Assembly: GCF_018638295.1 (NCBI RefSeq)
Contig: NZ_JABTTS010000004.1
Span: 1 to 64,000 of the forward strand
Direction of reading: 5' to 3'
From: Streptomyces sp. CHD11
GTDB taxonomy: Bacteria > Actinomycetota > Actinomycetes > Streptomycetales > Streptomycetaceae
DNA: 64,000 nucleotides
Within the stretch, counting starts at the first letter, position 1. Each line of letters starts with the position of its first letter. The translations under genes were made by a program, and so were the position numbers. The notes under the pieces were generated by a model. It was not told the origin of the DNA, did not search any database, and saw only the letters and a list, made by a program, of their open reading frames with translations. Of this stretch, positions 8,789 through 17,300 are shown piece after piece.

Positions 8789-9982
8789 GTGGCCGGTCCC
8801 GCTTTCCGGAGCCCTGCGCTCCGCGCCCTGCGTCCCGAGGCGTTCGGCGCGGACCCGAGCGGTGAGCGCATGGCCCGTATCCGCAGATCCCCGCACTTCG
8901 CGGACGGCGTCTTCCAGAACCCGGGCGGCACCGCCCGCACCCGCCCCTCGGGCTCGGCCCGGGCCCTGGCGAAGGCCTACTTCGACAAGGAAGGCCGGAC
9001 CCGCCGCGCTCCGAAGGGCGACATCCCGGTGCACCCCACCACCCTCGCCGACCTCTCCGGCCCTCCCGCCACGGGCCTGCGCCTGACCTGGATGGGCCAC
9101 TCCGGCGTCCTCGCGGAGATCGACGGGCACCGGATCCTCTTCGATCCCGTCTGGGGCGAGCGCTGCTCGCCCTTCCCCTTCGCCGGACCCAAGAGGCTGC
9201 ACCCGGCGCCGCTTCCGCTGGCGGCGCTCGGCCCGGTCGACGCCGTCGTCATCTCCCACGACCACTACGACCACCTGGACCTGCCCACCATCAAGGAACT
9301 GGCCGGCACGGACACCCTCTTCGCCGTGCCCCTCGGGGTGGGGGCGCACCTGGAGCACTGGGGCGTGTCCGCGGACCGGCTGCGCGAGCTGGACTGGCAC
9401 GAGACGGCGAAGGTGGGCGGCCTCACCCTCACCGCCACGCCGGCCCGGCACTTCTGCGGCCGCGGACTGCGCAACACCCAGCACACCCTCTGGGCCTCGT
9501 GGGTGGTGGCCGGTGAGGAACACCGCGTCTACCACAGTGGTGACACCGGCTACTTCGACGGCTTCCAGGACATCGGCGCCGCCCACGGCCCGTTCGACGC
9601 GACGATGATCCAGGTCGGCGCGTACTCGGACTTCTGGCCGGACATCCACATGACGCCCGAGGAAGGGGTGCGGGCGCATCTCGATCTCCAGGGCGGCGCG
9701 GCGGCCGGTGTGCTGCTGCCGATCCACTGGGGCACGTTCAACCTGGCGCCGCACGCGTGGGCGGAGCCGGGGGAGTGGATGAAGGACGCGGCCGAGGAGA
9801 CCGTCCAGGCGGTGGCGTTCCCGCGGCCGGGTGAGCCGTTCGAGCCGGCGGGGAGGCTGCCGGTGGAGGCGTGGTGGCGGGCGGTCTCCGGTCCGATCGC
9901 GCGCCCGTGGCGGCGGCCGCGGAGTGGTGAGGCCGTGGCTGACACGAGCAGGGGTGATCTCGATCTCGCCGGTGAGCGGTGA
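8789..9982 (+). CDS. Metallo-beta-lactamase-fold hydrolase (NAPE-PLD/UlaG-like)
   Basis: 397 aa. The MBL metal-binding motif is SHDHYDHLD (about residues 154-162), with further ligands in TPARHF, YHSGDTGY and LPIHWGTF. The N-terminal extension (RSPHFADGVFQNP) is typical of bacterial relatives of N-acyl-phosphatidylethanolamine phospholipase D. It is expected to be a cytoplasmic or peripheral metal-dependent hydrolase with a lipid or phosphodiester substrate, not a beta-lactamase. The GTG start has GGAGG close upstream. The stop at 9980-9982 overlaps a short open frame (GTGA) that begins a zone of gene remnants. Confidence 0.87.
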   Translation: MAGPAFRSPALRALRPEAFGADPSGERMARIRRSPHFADGVFQNPGGTARTRPSGSARALAKAYFDKEGRTRRAPKGDIPVHPTTLADLSGPPATGLRLTWMGHSGVLAEIDGHRILFDPVWGERCSPFPFAGPKRLHPAPLPLAALGPVDAVVISHDHYDHLDLPTIKELAGTDTLFAVPLGVGAHLEHWGVSADRLRELDWHETAKVGGLTLTATPARHFCGRGLRNTQHTLWASWVVAGEEHRVYHSGDTGYFDGFQDIGAAHGPFDATMIQVGAYSDFWPDIHMTPEEGVRAHLDLQGGAAAGVLLPIHWGTFNLAPHAWAEPGEWMKDAAEETVQAVAFPRPGEPFEPAGRLPVEAWWRAVSGPIARPWRRPRSGEAVADTSRGDLDLAGER

Positions 9983-10089
9983 CGTCGGTCGGGGACGAGC
10001 TGGGGGAGATGGTCCGGATGCTGGAGCGTCTTCCGGCTGGTGAGCTGGATCGTCTACTGCTGGTGACTGGCCGCGGTCAGGTCGGTGAG
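9979..10089 (+). pseudogene. Short coding remnant after the MBL gene (unidentified)
   Basis: An open frame starting at the GTG that overlaps the MBL stop reads MTSVGDELGEMVRMLERLPAG and about 15 more sensible residues. It then loses coding character where it runs into an antisense alpha/beta-hydrolase fragment. It may be the 5' end of a gene cut off by rearrangement. I do not recognise the family. Confidence 0.3.
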
Positions 10090-10400
10090 CTACGAGGGAT
10101 CACCGGTGCGCAGCGCGTGCCGGAGCGCCGGGCCCTGGAGCACCCGGGAGTCCAGGCCGCCGCTCCACCACCCCGGCCCCGCCGACGACGAGGCGGCGCA
10201 CCCGCCGGTCACGGACCGCGGTGAGCAGGGCGACGACCGTCCTCATCGAGTAGCCGACCAGGCCGACCTCTTCCTCGCCGAGGTGATCGAGCACGGCCGA
10301 CAGGTCCCGCGACATCCTGGCCTCACCATAGGCGGCCGGGTCGTGGGGCTTGACCGACGCGCCGTGCCCGCGGGCGCCGATCGCCGTGAGGGGCTCGCTC
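10090..10400 (-). pseudogene. Alpha/beta-hydrolase fragment with frameshift
   Basis: The minus strand encodes an internal part of an alpha/beta hydrolase: RGHGASVKPHDPAAYG, DLSAVLDHLGEEEVGLVGYS and VRRLVVGGAGVVE. The nucleophile elbow reads GYSMR where GYSMG is expected. A frameshift then moves the match to another frame (GGLDSRVLQGPALRHAL), which ends in a stop at 10090-10092. The N-terminal third and the C-terminal half are absent. It is a decayed gene remnant. Confidence 0.75.
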
Positions 10401-10404
10401 TCAT

Positions 10405-10643
10405 TGGTGCTGACCCCTCTGACGTCGCGCAGGGTCGAGGTCACCGCCGCCGCGGCCATCCCGGTGGCCGTCGACGGCGAGGCCCTGAAGCTGCCCACAC
10501 CCGTAGTCCGCACCGTCCGGCCGCGTGCCCTGTGCGTCCTGGCGCCCCGGGACGGGCAGGGCGCCGCGCCGCCGGAACCGCCGCTGGACCGGCGGCGGAT
10601 CGTGACCCTCGTCCTCGGCCGTTCCGGACGCGTCGAAGGCTGA
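10405..10643 (+). pseudogene. C-terminal remnant of a diacylglycerol-kinase-family gene
   Basis: The plus-strand frame ending at 10643 reads PVAVDGEALKLPTPVVRTVR followed by PRALCVLAPR and PPLDRRRIVTLVLGR. This matches the characteristic C-terminal beta strands of the YegS/BmrU lipid-kinase family; compare GVDGEAMVLPAPVRCRIAPG in the intact-looking relative at 63439-64000. The catalytic domain is missing. It abuts the antisense hydrolase fragment, so the junction is a rearrangement. Confidence 0.65.
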
Positions 10644-10703
10644 CCGAGGTTGCCTGCGGCCGACCCGCCCGCCGATGGCTCCAGGGCCCCAGCGACCGCG
10701 CGA

Positions 10704-11495
10704 TCACCGGCTCCGGAGCGGTCGCGCCCCGATCAATGCAGTGAGGAACCCCTTGGACAGACGCGCGGCCGGATTCCCGGCGGCCGGTGCGTCCGGCCCG
10801 GCCTGTTCGCAGGCACGGACCACCGCTCGTACGTGGGAACCGGGAAAGGTGTCCGCGTAGGCCCCGCGGTCGTCGGCGGCGTAGGCGAGCGCCAGCGCGT
10901 CGCTCAGGGCCAGCGCGTGTGCCTCGGCGAAGGCGCGCGCGTTGGCGGTGCAGCTCAGCTCGGCGTACTCGTGACCGTAGGCGTCGGCCTCGGCCGGGGA
11001 CCGGCCCTGGGACAGCGCGTAGCCGCGGGCCCCCGCGTGGGCCTCGGCATAGGCGGTCGTCCGGTCGTACGCGGCGGCGTGGAGGTGGAGCAGGACCGGA
11101 TACAGCGCGGTCCGCCAGGCGTCCGGTGCGGCCGGACGCTCCGCGGTCGCCCCGGTGTGCAGACGGGCGAGTGGGGAGAACGGCACCGCCTCCGCGCCGG
11201 GCACCGTCTCGGCGACGAGGGGCAGGACCGTGTGGCGGTGCCAGACGTGGACCACCGACAGGCCGGAGCCCACCGACGGATCGGTGACCGCGTCCTCCCC
11301 GTACCGCTCCTGGAGAAGCGCGTACAGACGAAGGGCCCAGCCGTCGCGGACGTCGGCCGGCAACTCGTCGTGGAGGGCGGTCGCAACAGGCCACAGTTCC
11401 ACGGGAGATGCCGGGCCGGACACGGACCTGGCCTCGGCGTCCGGTGACCTCAGCGCGGCCAGGAACCCCGCCGCCCCGTCGGTCGTGGAAGTCAT
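10704..11495 (-). CDS. Conserved protein of the detoxin-like cluster (SpcZ-like?)
   Basis: 263 aa, last gene of the minus-strand biosynthetic cluster, ATG start. No catalytic motif is recognised. The N-terminal half contains ELPADVRDGWALRLYALLQE, SVVHVWHRHTVLPLVAE and VPFSPLARLHTG; the C-terminal half is a rich Ala/Tyr/Glu helical region (about residues 145-230). The sequence resembles what I remember as SpcZ-type proteins annotated next to spectinomycin and detoxin clusters of Streptomyces, but that identification is from memory. It could be a helper or regulatory protein. It lies 49 bp downstream of the TauD gene, consistent with one operon. Confidence 0.6.
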   Translation of the reverse strand: MTSTTDGAAGFLAALRSPDAEARSVSGPASPVELWPVATALHDELPADVRDGWALRLYALLQERYGEDAVTDPSVGSGLSVVHVWHRHTVLPLVAETVPGAEAVPFSPLARLHTGATAERPAAPDAWRTALYPVLLHLHAAAYDRTTAYAEAHAGARGYALSQGRSPAEADAYGHEYAELSCTANARAFAEAHALALSDALALAYAADDRGAYADTFPGSHVRAVVRACEQAGPDAPAAGNPAARLSKGFLTALIGARPLRSR

Positions 11496-11544
11496 GCGGT
11501 ACCGCCCTTCTGTCCCCGGGGATCGATGATGCGCGCGGAATGGA

Positions 11545-12423
11545 TCAGCGGTGCAGGGGCGTGCCCTCGACGGCGATCCGGCGGCCGAGCCGCGTGAGGG
11601 GGAAGTAGTCCCACACGGCGTGGTGCTGCACGCTGCGGTTGTCCCAGACCACCAGAGTGCGCGGCTGCCACCGCACGCGGCACTGCAGCAGCGGGGTGCG
11701 GGCCACGTGCGCGTACAGCATGCCCAGCAGGGTGTCGCTCTCGGCGCGGGAGAGCTGGGTGATGTGCGAGGTGTAGGGGGCGTTCACGAAGAGCAGCTCA
11801 CGGTCGGTCTCCGGGTGCCGGACGACGACGGGGTGCTCGGTGCGCGGCACGTCGTACTCGGCCGGAGGGGTCTGCCCGGCGCCGGTCCACGGCAGGGCGC
11901 CGTCGTGCAGGGCGGTCAGTCCGCCGAGGAACTCCTTCATCGCGGGGGAGAGCAGCTCGTAGGCGAGGTGCATGTTGGCGAACAGGGTGTCGCCGCCGCT
12001 GCCCCCCTCGGGAATGGTCGTGAGGTACAGCAAGGACCCGAGGGAGGGTACCGGGTCCGCCGTACCGTCGGAATGCCAGCCGTTGCCGGCCACGGCCCGG
12101 GAGTTCTTGTCCGCGCTGATCTCCAGGACGTACGGGTCGGAACCCTCCACGGGGAGGGCGACCGGGTGCAGTTCACCGAAGACGCCCGCGAACCGCTTGT
12201 GCTGCTCGGGGGTGAGGTCCTGGTCACGGAAGACCAGGACGTGGTGGGACTGGAAGGCGTGCTTGACCTCCTTTTCCTGCTGGGGCGTCAACTCCTGCGA
12301 CAGGTCGAGGCCCGAGACCTCCGCTCCCAGCAGCGGGGTGAGAGGGCTGACCGAGAGGGTCTCGTACGGCTCGACGGGCCGGGTGGTCAGGCGTTCGACG
12401 GCCTGAAGGGCGTACTGCTCCAT
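11545..12423 (-). CDS. TauD/TfdA-family Fe(II)/2-oxoglutarate dioxygenase
   Basis: 292 aa, ATG start with GGAGGT 4 bases upstream. The facial triad is visible: WHSDGTADPVPS (H-x-D, about residue 117) and the distal His in SVQHHAVWDYFP (about residue 268), with the 2-oxoglutarate-binding Arg expected in the final ten residues (TRLGRRIAVEG). It should hydroxylate an unactivated carbon with O2 and 2-oxoglutarate. In detoxin/rimosamide clusters a TauD-type enzyme is a hallmark gene and is linked to pyrrolidine oxidation, so the likely substrate is the proline-derived part of the product. It sits in the same operon as the megasynthases. Confidence 0.88.
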   Translation of the reverse strand: MEQYALQAVERLTTRPVEPYETLSVSPLTPLLGAEVSGLDLSQELTPQQEKEVKHAFQSHHVLVFRDQDLTPEQHKRFAGVFGELHPVALPVEGSDPYVLEISADKNSRAVAGNGWHSDGTADPVPSLGSLLYLTTIPEGGSGGDTLFANMHLAYELLSPAMKEFLGGLTALHDGALPWTGAGQTPPAEYDVPRTEHPVVVRHPETDRELLFVNAPYTSHITQLSRAESDTLLGMLYAHVARTPLLQCRVRWQPRTLVVWDNRSVQHHAVWDYFPLTRLGRRIAVEGTPLHR

Positions 12424-12483
12424 GGGGACCTCCGGGTTGGGACGGGGTGGGGGAGAGGACTGGAACGGATGAGGGCGGGCGGA

Positions 12484-13179
12484 TCACAGTCCCCGGTCGA
12501 GGAGTTCGGCGACCACGAGGCGGCCGAAGGCGAGGTTGCCGTGGATCGTGTCGTTCGGCAGGCAGAAGGCGGGGCGTTGCTCTCCTGAGCGATCGGTCAC
12601 CCGGGCGCGCAGGTCGACGATCTCGACGCCGCGCGCGGCGACCTCGTCGCGGATGACGTCCTGCGCGGCGTGGAACACCCGTGCGTCCGACATGTCGGGG
12701 ACGCGCTGCGGCGGCATGACCGCCACCACCCGCAGACCGAGCGCGGCCGTGTGGTCGTAGAAGGCGAGCGCGCCGCGGATCACGGCCTGCACCAGGGCCG
12801 AGAAGTACGCGCTGCGCAGGAAGGACTCCGGGAAGTCGCCGCGGCGGTCGCGGTGGACGTCCCAGTTCTGCCGGACGGCCACCGTGTGGGCGCTCAACCC
12901 GAAGGTGCACACCAGCGGCACCGGCAGCCCGGCGAGCCCCCCGGCGTCCAGGGCGTCGAGGAACTCCCGGTAGAGCCGCTGCCCTTCAGACGCGCGGAAG
13001 CGGATTTCGGTGCCGTCGGTGTCGAAGAAGGGGCCCAGGAATTCCCGGCCCGAACCGACCGGCCCGCCCGCGAAGGGCAGTCCGGCGGCCCGCGCGGCCT
13101 GACCGATGCAGGCCGCGTGGGAGTCACCGAGCAGGAGGAACCGGGCGGGGGCCGTAGTAGTCGAGCAGGGCGTCGTCAC
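12484..13179 (-). CDS. Small SGNH-type hydrolase/acyltransferase
   Basis: 231 aa. Block I FLLLGDSHAACIGQAA carries the nucleophile Ser (about residue 19), and the C-terminal NDTIHGNLAFGRLV has the DxxH Asp-His pair of an SGNH triad, so the enzyme looks complete. The start is GTG, inside the end of the GSCFA gene (56-bp overlap in a different frame), indicating tight coupling. No signal peptide. It may acylate or deacylate the pathway product; detoxins are O-acylated, which makes an acetyl-transferring role attractive but unproven. Confidence 0.75.
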   Translation of the reverse strand: MTTPCSTTTAPARFLLLGDSHAACIGQAARAAGLPFAGGPVGSGREFLGPFFDTDGTEIRFRASEGQRLYREFLDALDAGGLAGLPVPLVCTFGLSAHTVAVRQNWDVHRDRRGDFPESFLRSAYFSALVQAVIRGALAFYDHTAALGLRVVAVMPPQRVPDMSDARVFHAAQDVIRDEVAARGVEIVDLRARVTDRSGEQRPAFCLPNDTIHGNLAFGRLVVAELLDRGL

Positions 13180-14305
13180 AGGAGCGGTCCTCTCCGCCGG
13201 CGGTGGGCGGCGGCTGCGGGGGAGTGTGCGGTGTGCGGGCCGGTTCGCCCCGCAGGGCCCGGAAGAAGTGCCCCATCACGAAGGCCACGCCCTCGGGACG
13301 GACGGTGCGCAGGTTGGCCTCGAAGAAGCCCCGCCGGCCCCCGGAAGCCGGCACACCCGAGGTACCCGAGGCACCCGAGGCACCCGAGGCACCCGAGGCA
13401 CCCGACGGGTCCCGGTCACCCGAAGGGGCCGGGAGAACCGGGAACCCCGGCAGTCCCGTGACGATCTCGTACGACGGGAAGTAGTCGACGCGGTCGTCCT
13501 CGTCCGCGAGCTGCCCGGCCGCCGCCCGCAGCACCGACTTCGAGAAGGTGGTCGCGACCAAGGCGTGCCGTCCGGTGGCGGTGGCCGTCAGCGGCACAGG
13601 AGAGACCGTGAGGACCGTCCGCAGACCGGGGTTGACGCCCCGGGCCATGGCCAGTGCCTCCGTGAGGTCCTCGTGCACCTGCGAGACCGTGTGGTTGCGC
13701 AGGACGTACCGGCCGGCGTCGAAGGAACCGCGGACGGTCCCGGGGCACATCGGCAGCACGGTGTCCCGCTCCGTGTCGTGCCACGCCTCGGTCAGGCCGA
13801 GGGTGAAGACGAAGACCTCCGCCTCGGCCAGCGCGGTGCGCAGCGCGGCGAGGGTGACCTCGCGGGAGCGCAGCAGCTCACCGGGCGAGGCGAACCCCTC
13901 CGGCTCCACCGTGGGCCGGTACGGGTCGTAGAAGCGCCCGTCCTCCTCCCAGACCTCCCCTGGGGGTATGCGGAAGCCCAGTGCCCAGGCGATCCACTGG
14001 CGCAGCGCGGCGGCGGTGTAGATGTTCCCCGTGCGGAAGGAGAACCGGCGGTAGCCGCGGGCCGACCGCTGCTCGGCGGTCAGTCCCGGGGGCGGCGGCT
14101 CCGCGTCGTACCAGTGCATGCCCTCCTCCAGCAGGGCGCTTCCGATGTGGGCGGCGAAGCAGGACCCTGCGGTGATGACGGGCGCGTCCTGCCCGATGGG
14201 CCACTTCGGCGTCCACAGGTCAGCGATGTCCAGCGGGTCCCGTTCGGCGACCGCGCCGCGCCAGAAGGAGCGCTCCGGCAGGCTCGTATAAGGGTGTGGT
14301 GCCAT
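13124..14305 (-). CDS. GSCFA-domain protein
   Basis: 393 aa, ATG start with AGGAGG 9 bases upstream and 15 bp after the megasynthase stop. The defining motif ITAGSCFAAHIG occurs at about residue 38, followed by RTGNIYTAAALRQWIAWALG (about 85), VFTLGLTEAWHD and GHFFRALRG. GSCFA proteins are related to SGNH/GDSL hydrolases and are poorly characterised. A Gly-Ala-Ser tract near residue 305 is encoded by a 9-bp tandem repeat. Pairing with a second SGNH protein in one NRPS/PKS operon suggests product tailoring, such as ester formation or hydrolysis. Confidence 0.85.
   Translation of the reverse strand: MAPHPYTSLPERSFWRGAVAERDPLDIADLWTPKWPIGQDAPVITAGSCFAAHIGSALLEEGMHWYDAEPPPPGLTAEQRSARGYRRFSFRTGNIYTAAALRQWIAWALGFRIPPGEVWEEDGRFYDPYRPTVEPEGFASPGELLRSREVTLAALRTALAEAEVFVFTLGLTEAWHDTERDTVLPMCPGTVRGSFDAGRYVLRNHTVSQVHEDLTEALAMARGVNPGLRTVLTVSPVPLTATATGRHALVATTFSKSVLRAAAGQLADEDDRVDYFPSYEIVTGLPGFPVLPAPSGDRDPSGASGASGASGASGTSGVPASGGRRGFFEANLRTVRPEGVAFVMGHFFRALRGEPARTPHTPPQPPPTAGGEDRSCDDALLDYYGPRPVPPAR
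13354..13407. repeat. 9-bp tandem repeat inside the GSCFA gene
   Basis: Six head-to-tail units of consensus CACCCGAGG (two variants: TACCCGAGG and a final CACCCGACG) encode repeated Ser-Gly-Ala in the GSCFA protein. The reading frame is kept because the unit is a multiple of three, so copy-number change would only alter linker length. Confidence 0.9.
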
Positions 14306-14319
14306 GGGGGAGTGCCTCC

Positions 14320-17300
14320 TCAGGGCTGCCGGGTGGAGGGGCGCGGGCCGGCGGCGAGTATGGCGGCGACGTCGCGCGCGTGCGGCGCGGCAACGAGGCC
14401 GTAGTGGTCGGCGTCGACCCGGCGCACCCGCGAGGCCCGGGGCAGGTGCGCGTCCCAGGCGCCCGGCGGTGTCGGCCGCGGAGCGAGCACGGGGGTGTCC
14501 ACCGGGCGTTCGGCGAGCCACACCGTGGTGGGTGTCGTGGTGACCTGCGGCAGCCGGTGCTCGGCCATGGCGGCCAGGTTCGCCCGGCAGCAGCGGGCGA
14601 GGCGCTCGGCGTACGCGCGGCCCGGATCGGTCAGGCCGTCGGCGCGGCTGCCGCCCAGCTCACGGACGAAGACCTCGTCCACCTGCGCCTTGTCGTACGC
14701 GGCGAACTCCGTTCCGGAGCCGGGCGGCGGAGGGTCGAGAAGATACAGGCCCGCCGCGGGCCGTCCGTCCCGTTCGGCGAGGGCTGCCATCGACAGGGCG
14801 GTCCACGCCCCGAACGACCAGCCCGCCAGCCGCAGCCGGGGACCCGCGTCGGGGAAGGCGGCCCGCACGGCCCGCAGATAGTCGGCGGCGCGGTCGGCGA
14901 TCGACCGGGCGGGCAGCCGCGGGTCGCGCAGCGCCGGGTCGGGGATCAGGCAGACCGTCAGTTCGGCGGGCAGGGCCGAGACCAGCGGCCGGTACGCCTG
15001 GATGTCGCCGCCGACCGGATGGACCAGGCACAGGACGTCTTCGCCGGTGCCGCGCTGCCAGACCTCGACCTCCGCCTCGGCGCCCGGCTGGGCGGGCTGA
15101 CGGGCGCCGCCGCCCAGCTTCCCCAGGATTTCCGTGAGGGTCACGTGGTGGCCGAGGTCGGCGAGGTCGATGTCGGTGCCGTGACGGCGTTTCACCTCCT
15201 CCAGCAGTTCCAGGAGGGTCAGCGAGTCGGCCCCCAGGTCGTACAGGGGGGCGTCGGGGTCGACGGTGTCGACGCCGAGCAGTTCGCACAGAACCTCGGT
15301 GAGGCCGGCCGCCGGTTCGCCCGACAGGGCTCCCCCGGCCGCGGCCTCCCTCGCGTCTGCCCCCGACCGGGCCCGGTGGGCGGCGGGCCTCGCCTCGTAG
15401 AAGAACCGGGCCTGCGGCAGAGGTGTCGTGCTGACCATCAGGTGCGGCAGTCGCAGGCTCAGGGCGTGCGCGAAGACCATCGCGCCGTCCTCGGGGGTGA
15501 GCGCGACCTTCAGGTGCTCCTGGTGGCGGGTGTCGCCGGCCGGCGCCTGCCGCGCCATGCCGACCTCGTCCCAGATGTCCCAGCCGATGCTCAACCGGAC
15601 GGTCGCCCCGCCGCCCGCCGGTGGCGCGTGGTGGGCGAAGGCGTCCAGGCAGGCGTTGGCCGCCGCGTAGTCGAACTGGCCGACCCCGCCGTGGTGGGCC
15701 GCCATCGACGAGCAGTAGGCCACGTACGCCGGGGTGTGGCGGACCGCGAGCCGTTCGACGAGCAGGGCGCCGCGCAGCTTGGCCGCGGTGGCGCGGCGGG
15801 CCGTGGCGGCCACTCGCCCGGCGAGGAGCCCGCCCGCGGCCGTGCCTGCCGCGTGCACGACACCGGCGAGGCCGTCCAGGTGCGGGGCGAGCCGGTCGGC
15901 GATCGCGTCCAGGTCCTCCGTGGCGAGGTCGGCGCCGACCAGGGTCACACGGTCCCCGTACGGCCGTAACCCCGCCGGCACCTCGGTGCCGCGGGCGACC
16001 AGGACCACGCGGTTGGCGGAGTCCGCCAGCAGACGGGCGGCCAGCGTGACACCGATTCCGCCGGTCCCGCCGAGGATCAGATGCGTACCCGGCTCCGCCA
16101 CCCGGTCGGCGGTGGACGGGAATGCGGGCGCGGGGACCGGCTGGACCGGGCGATGCCACCAGTAGCCGTCGCGCAGGGCGACCACGCGCGGGGCCAGCGT
16201 GTCGTCACGCAGCAGGTCCGGCAGGTACGGTGCCCAGTCCGCCGGGTCGGGGCCGGGCAGGTCGATCCAGCGGGGGACCACCCCCAGTTCCTGGCGGGGT
16301 GTCTCGATGCCCGCCGCGAGGAGGCCGGCCAGAGGTGTGGCGACGGCGCCGGTGACGGGCTGTGCCCGGTGCGACAGCAGCCACACGCGGGGCCTCGAGG
16401 CGTCCGGCAGGCCGGCGAGTGCCTTGCCCAGTGCGGCCACCGCGTCGAGGCAGACCCGCTGGGCGTCCTCCAGCGCGTGCTCGTCGACCCGGCCGTCCAG
16501 GGCCAGGGGCAGCGCGTGCAGCCAGTCGATGCCGTCGGCTCCGCCCTCCGTCCGGGCAGCACCGTCGCCGACGAGGGTGAGCAGGGCCACGAGCTGGGCC
16601 GCGTCGCCGGGGGCGACCTCGTAACGGTCGTCGGCGAGTCGGCGGAGAGCCGTCGCGGGGCGCACCCGCACCACCCGGGCGTAGTGGTCTTCGAGGAACC
16701 GCCAGGTGTCCGCACCGATATCGCCGCCGGTGCCACCGCCCATGTCCGCGGTGATGACGAGGGCGGTACGCGGTGCGGTACGGGACTCCGCGGGACCGTC
16801 CGTCGGCGTCCCCGGGACGTTCACGGCGCCGGGAGCCGCGCCGATGGCCGTGCCCGGTCCCGAGGGAACACCGGTACGGGCCCGGCGCAGCCGGGTCCAC
16901 TGCGGCTGGTGCAGCCACTGATCGGAGGGCAGCCGTCGAGACGGCGGGTCGGCGCCCTCCGGGACCGGCGGGGGCGCGGCCCGGCCGGGGACGCGCGGGA
17001 AGTCGTACTCGGACAGGTCGAGAGCGGGCGGCGGAAAGTCCCAGGGAGCGCAGGCCGGTCCCTCGGGCCAGGCGACGGTGCGACCGGCCGTCCACGCCTC
17101 CGCGAGCTGACGCGGGTCGCCGCTCCGCACCGGCACCTCCTCCCGGGCGGCCTGGACGGCGACCGGCGCGGGCGCGCGCAGCCAGGCCGAGGCCGACGCG
17201 GCGTCCGGGCACGCCGCCGCCGCCCGCTGACCCAGCGCGGGGCGCCCGGCCTGAAGGTGCCGCAACACCTGGGGGTAGGTGGCGGGGTGCGCGTCCAGGT

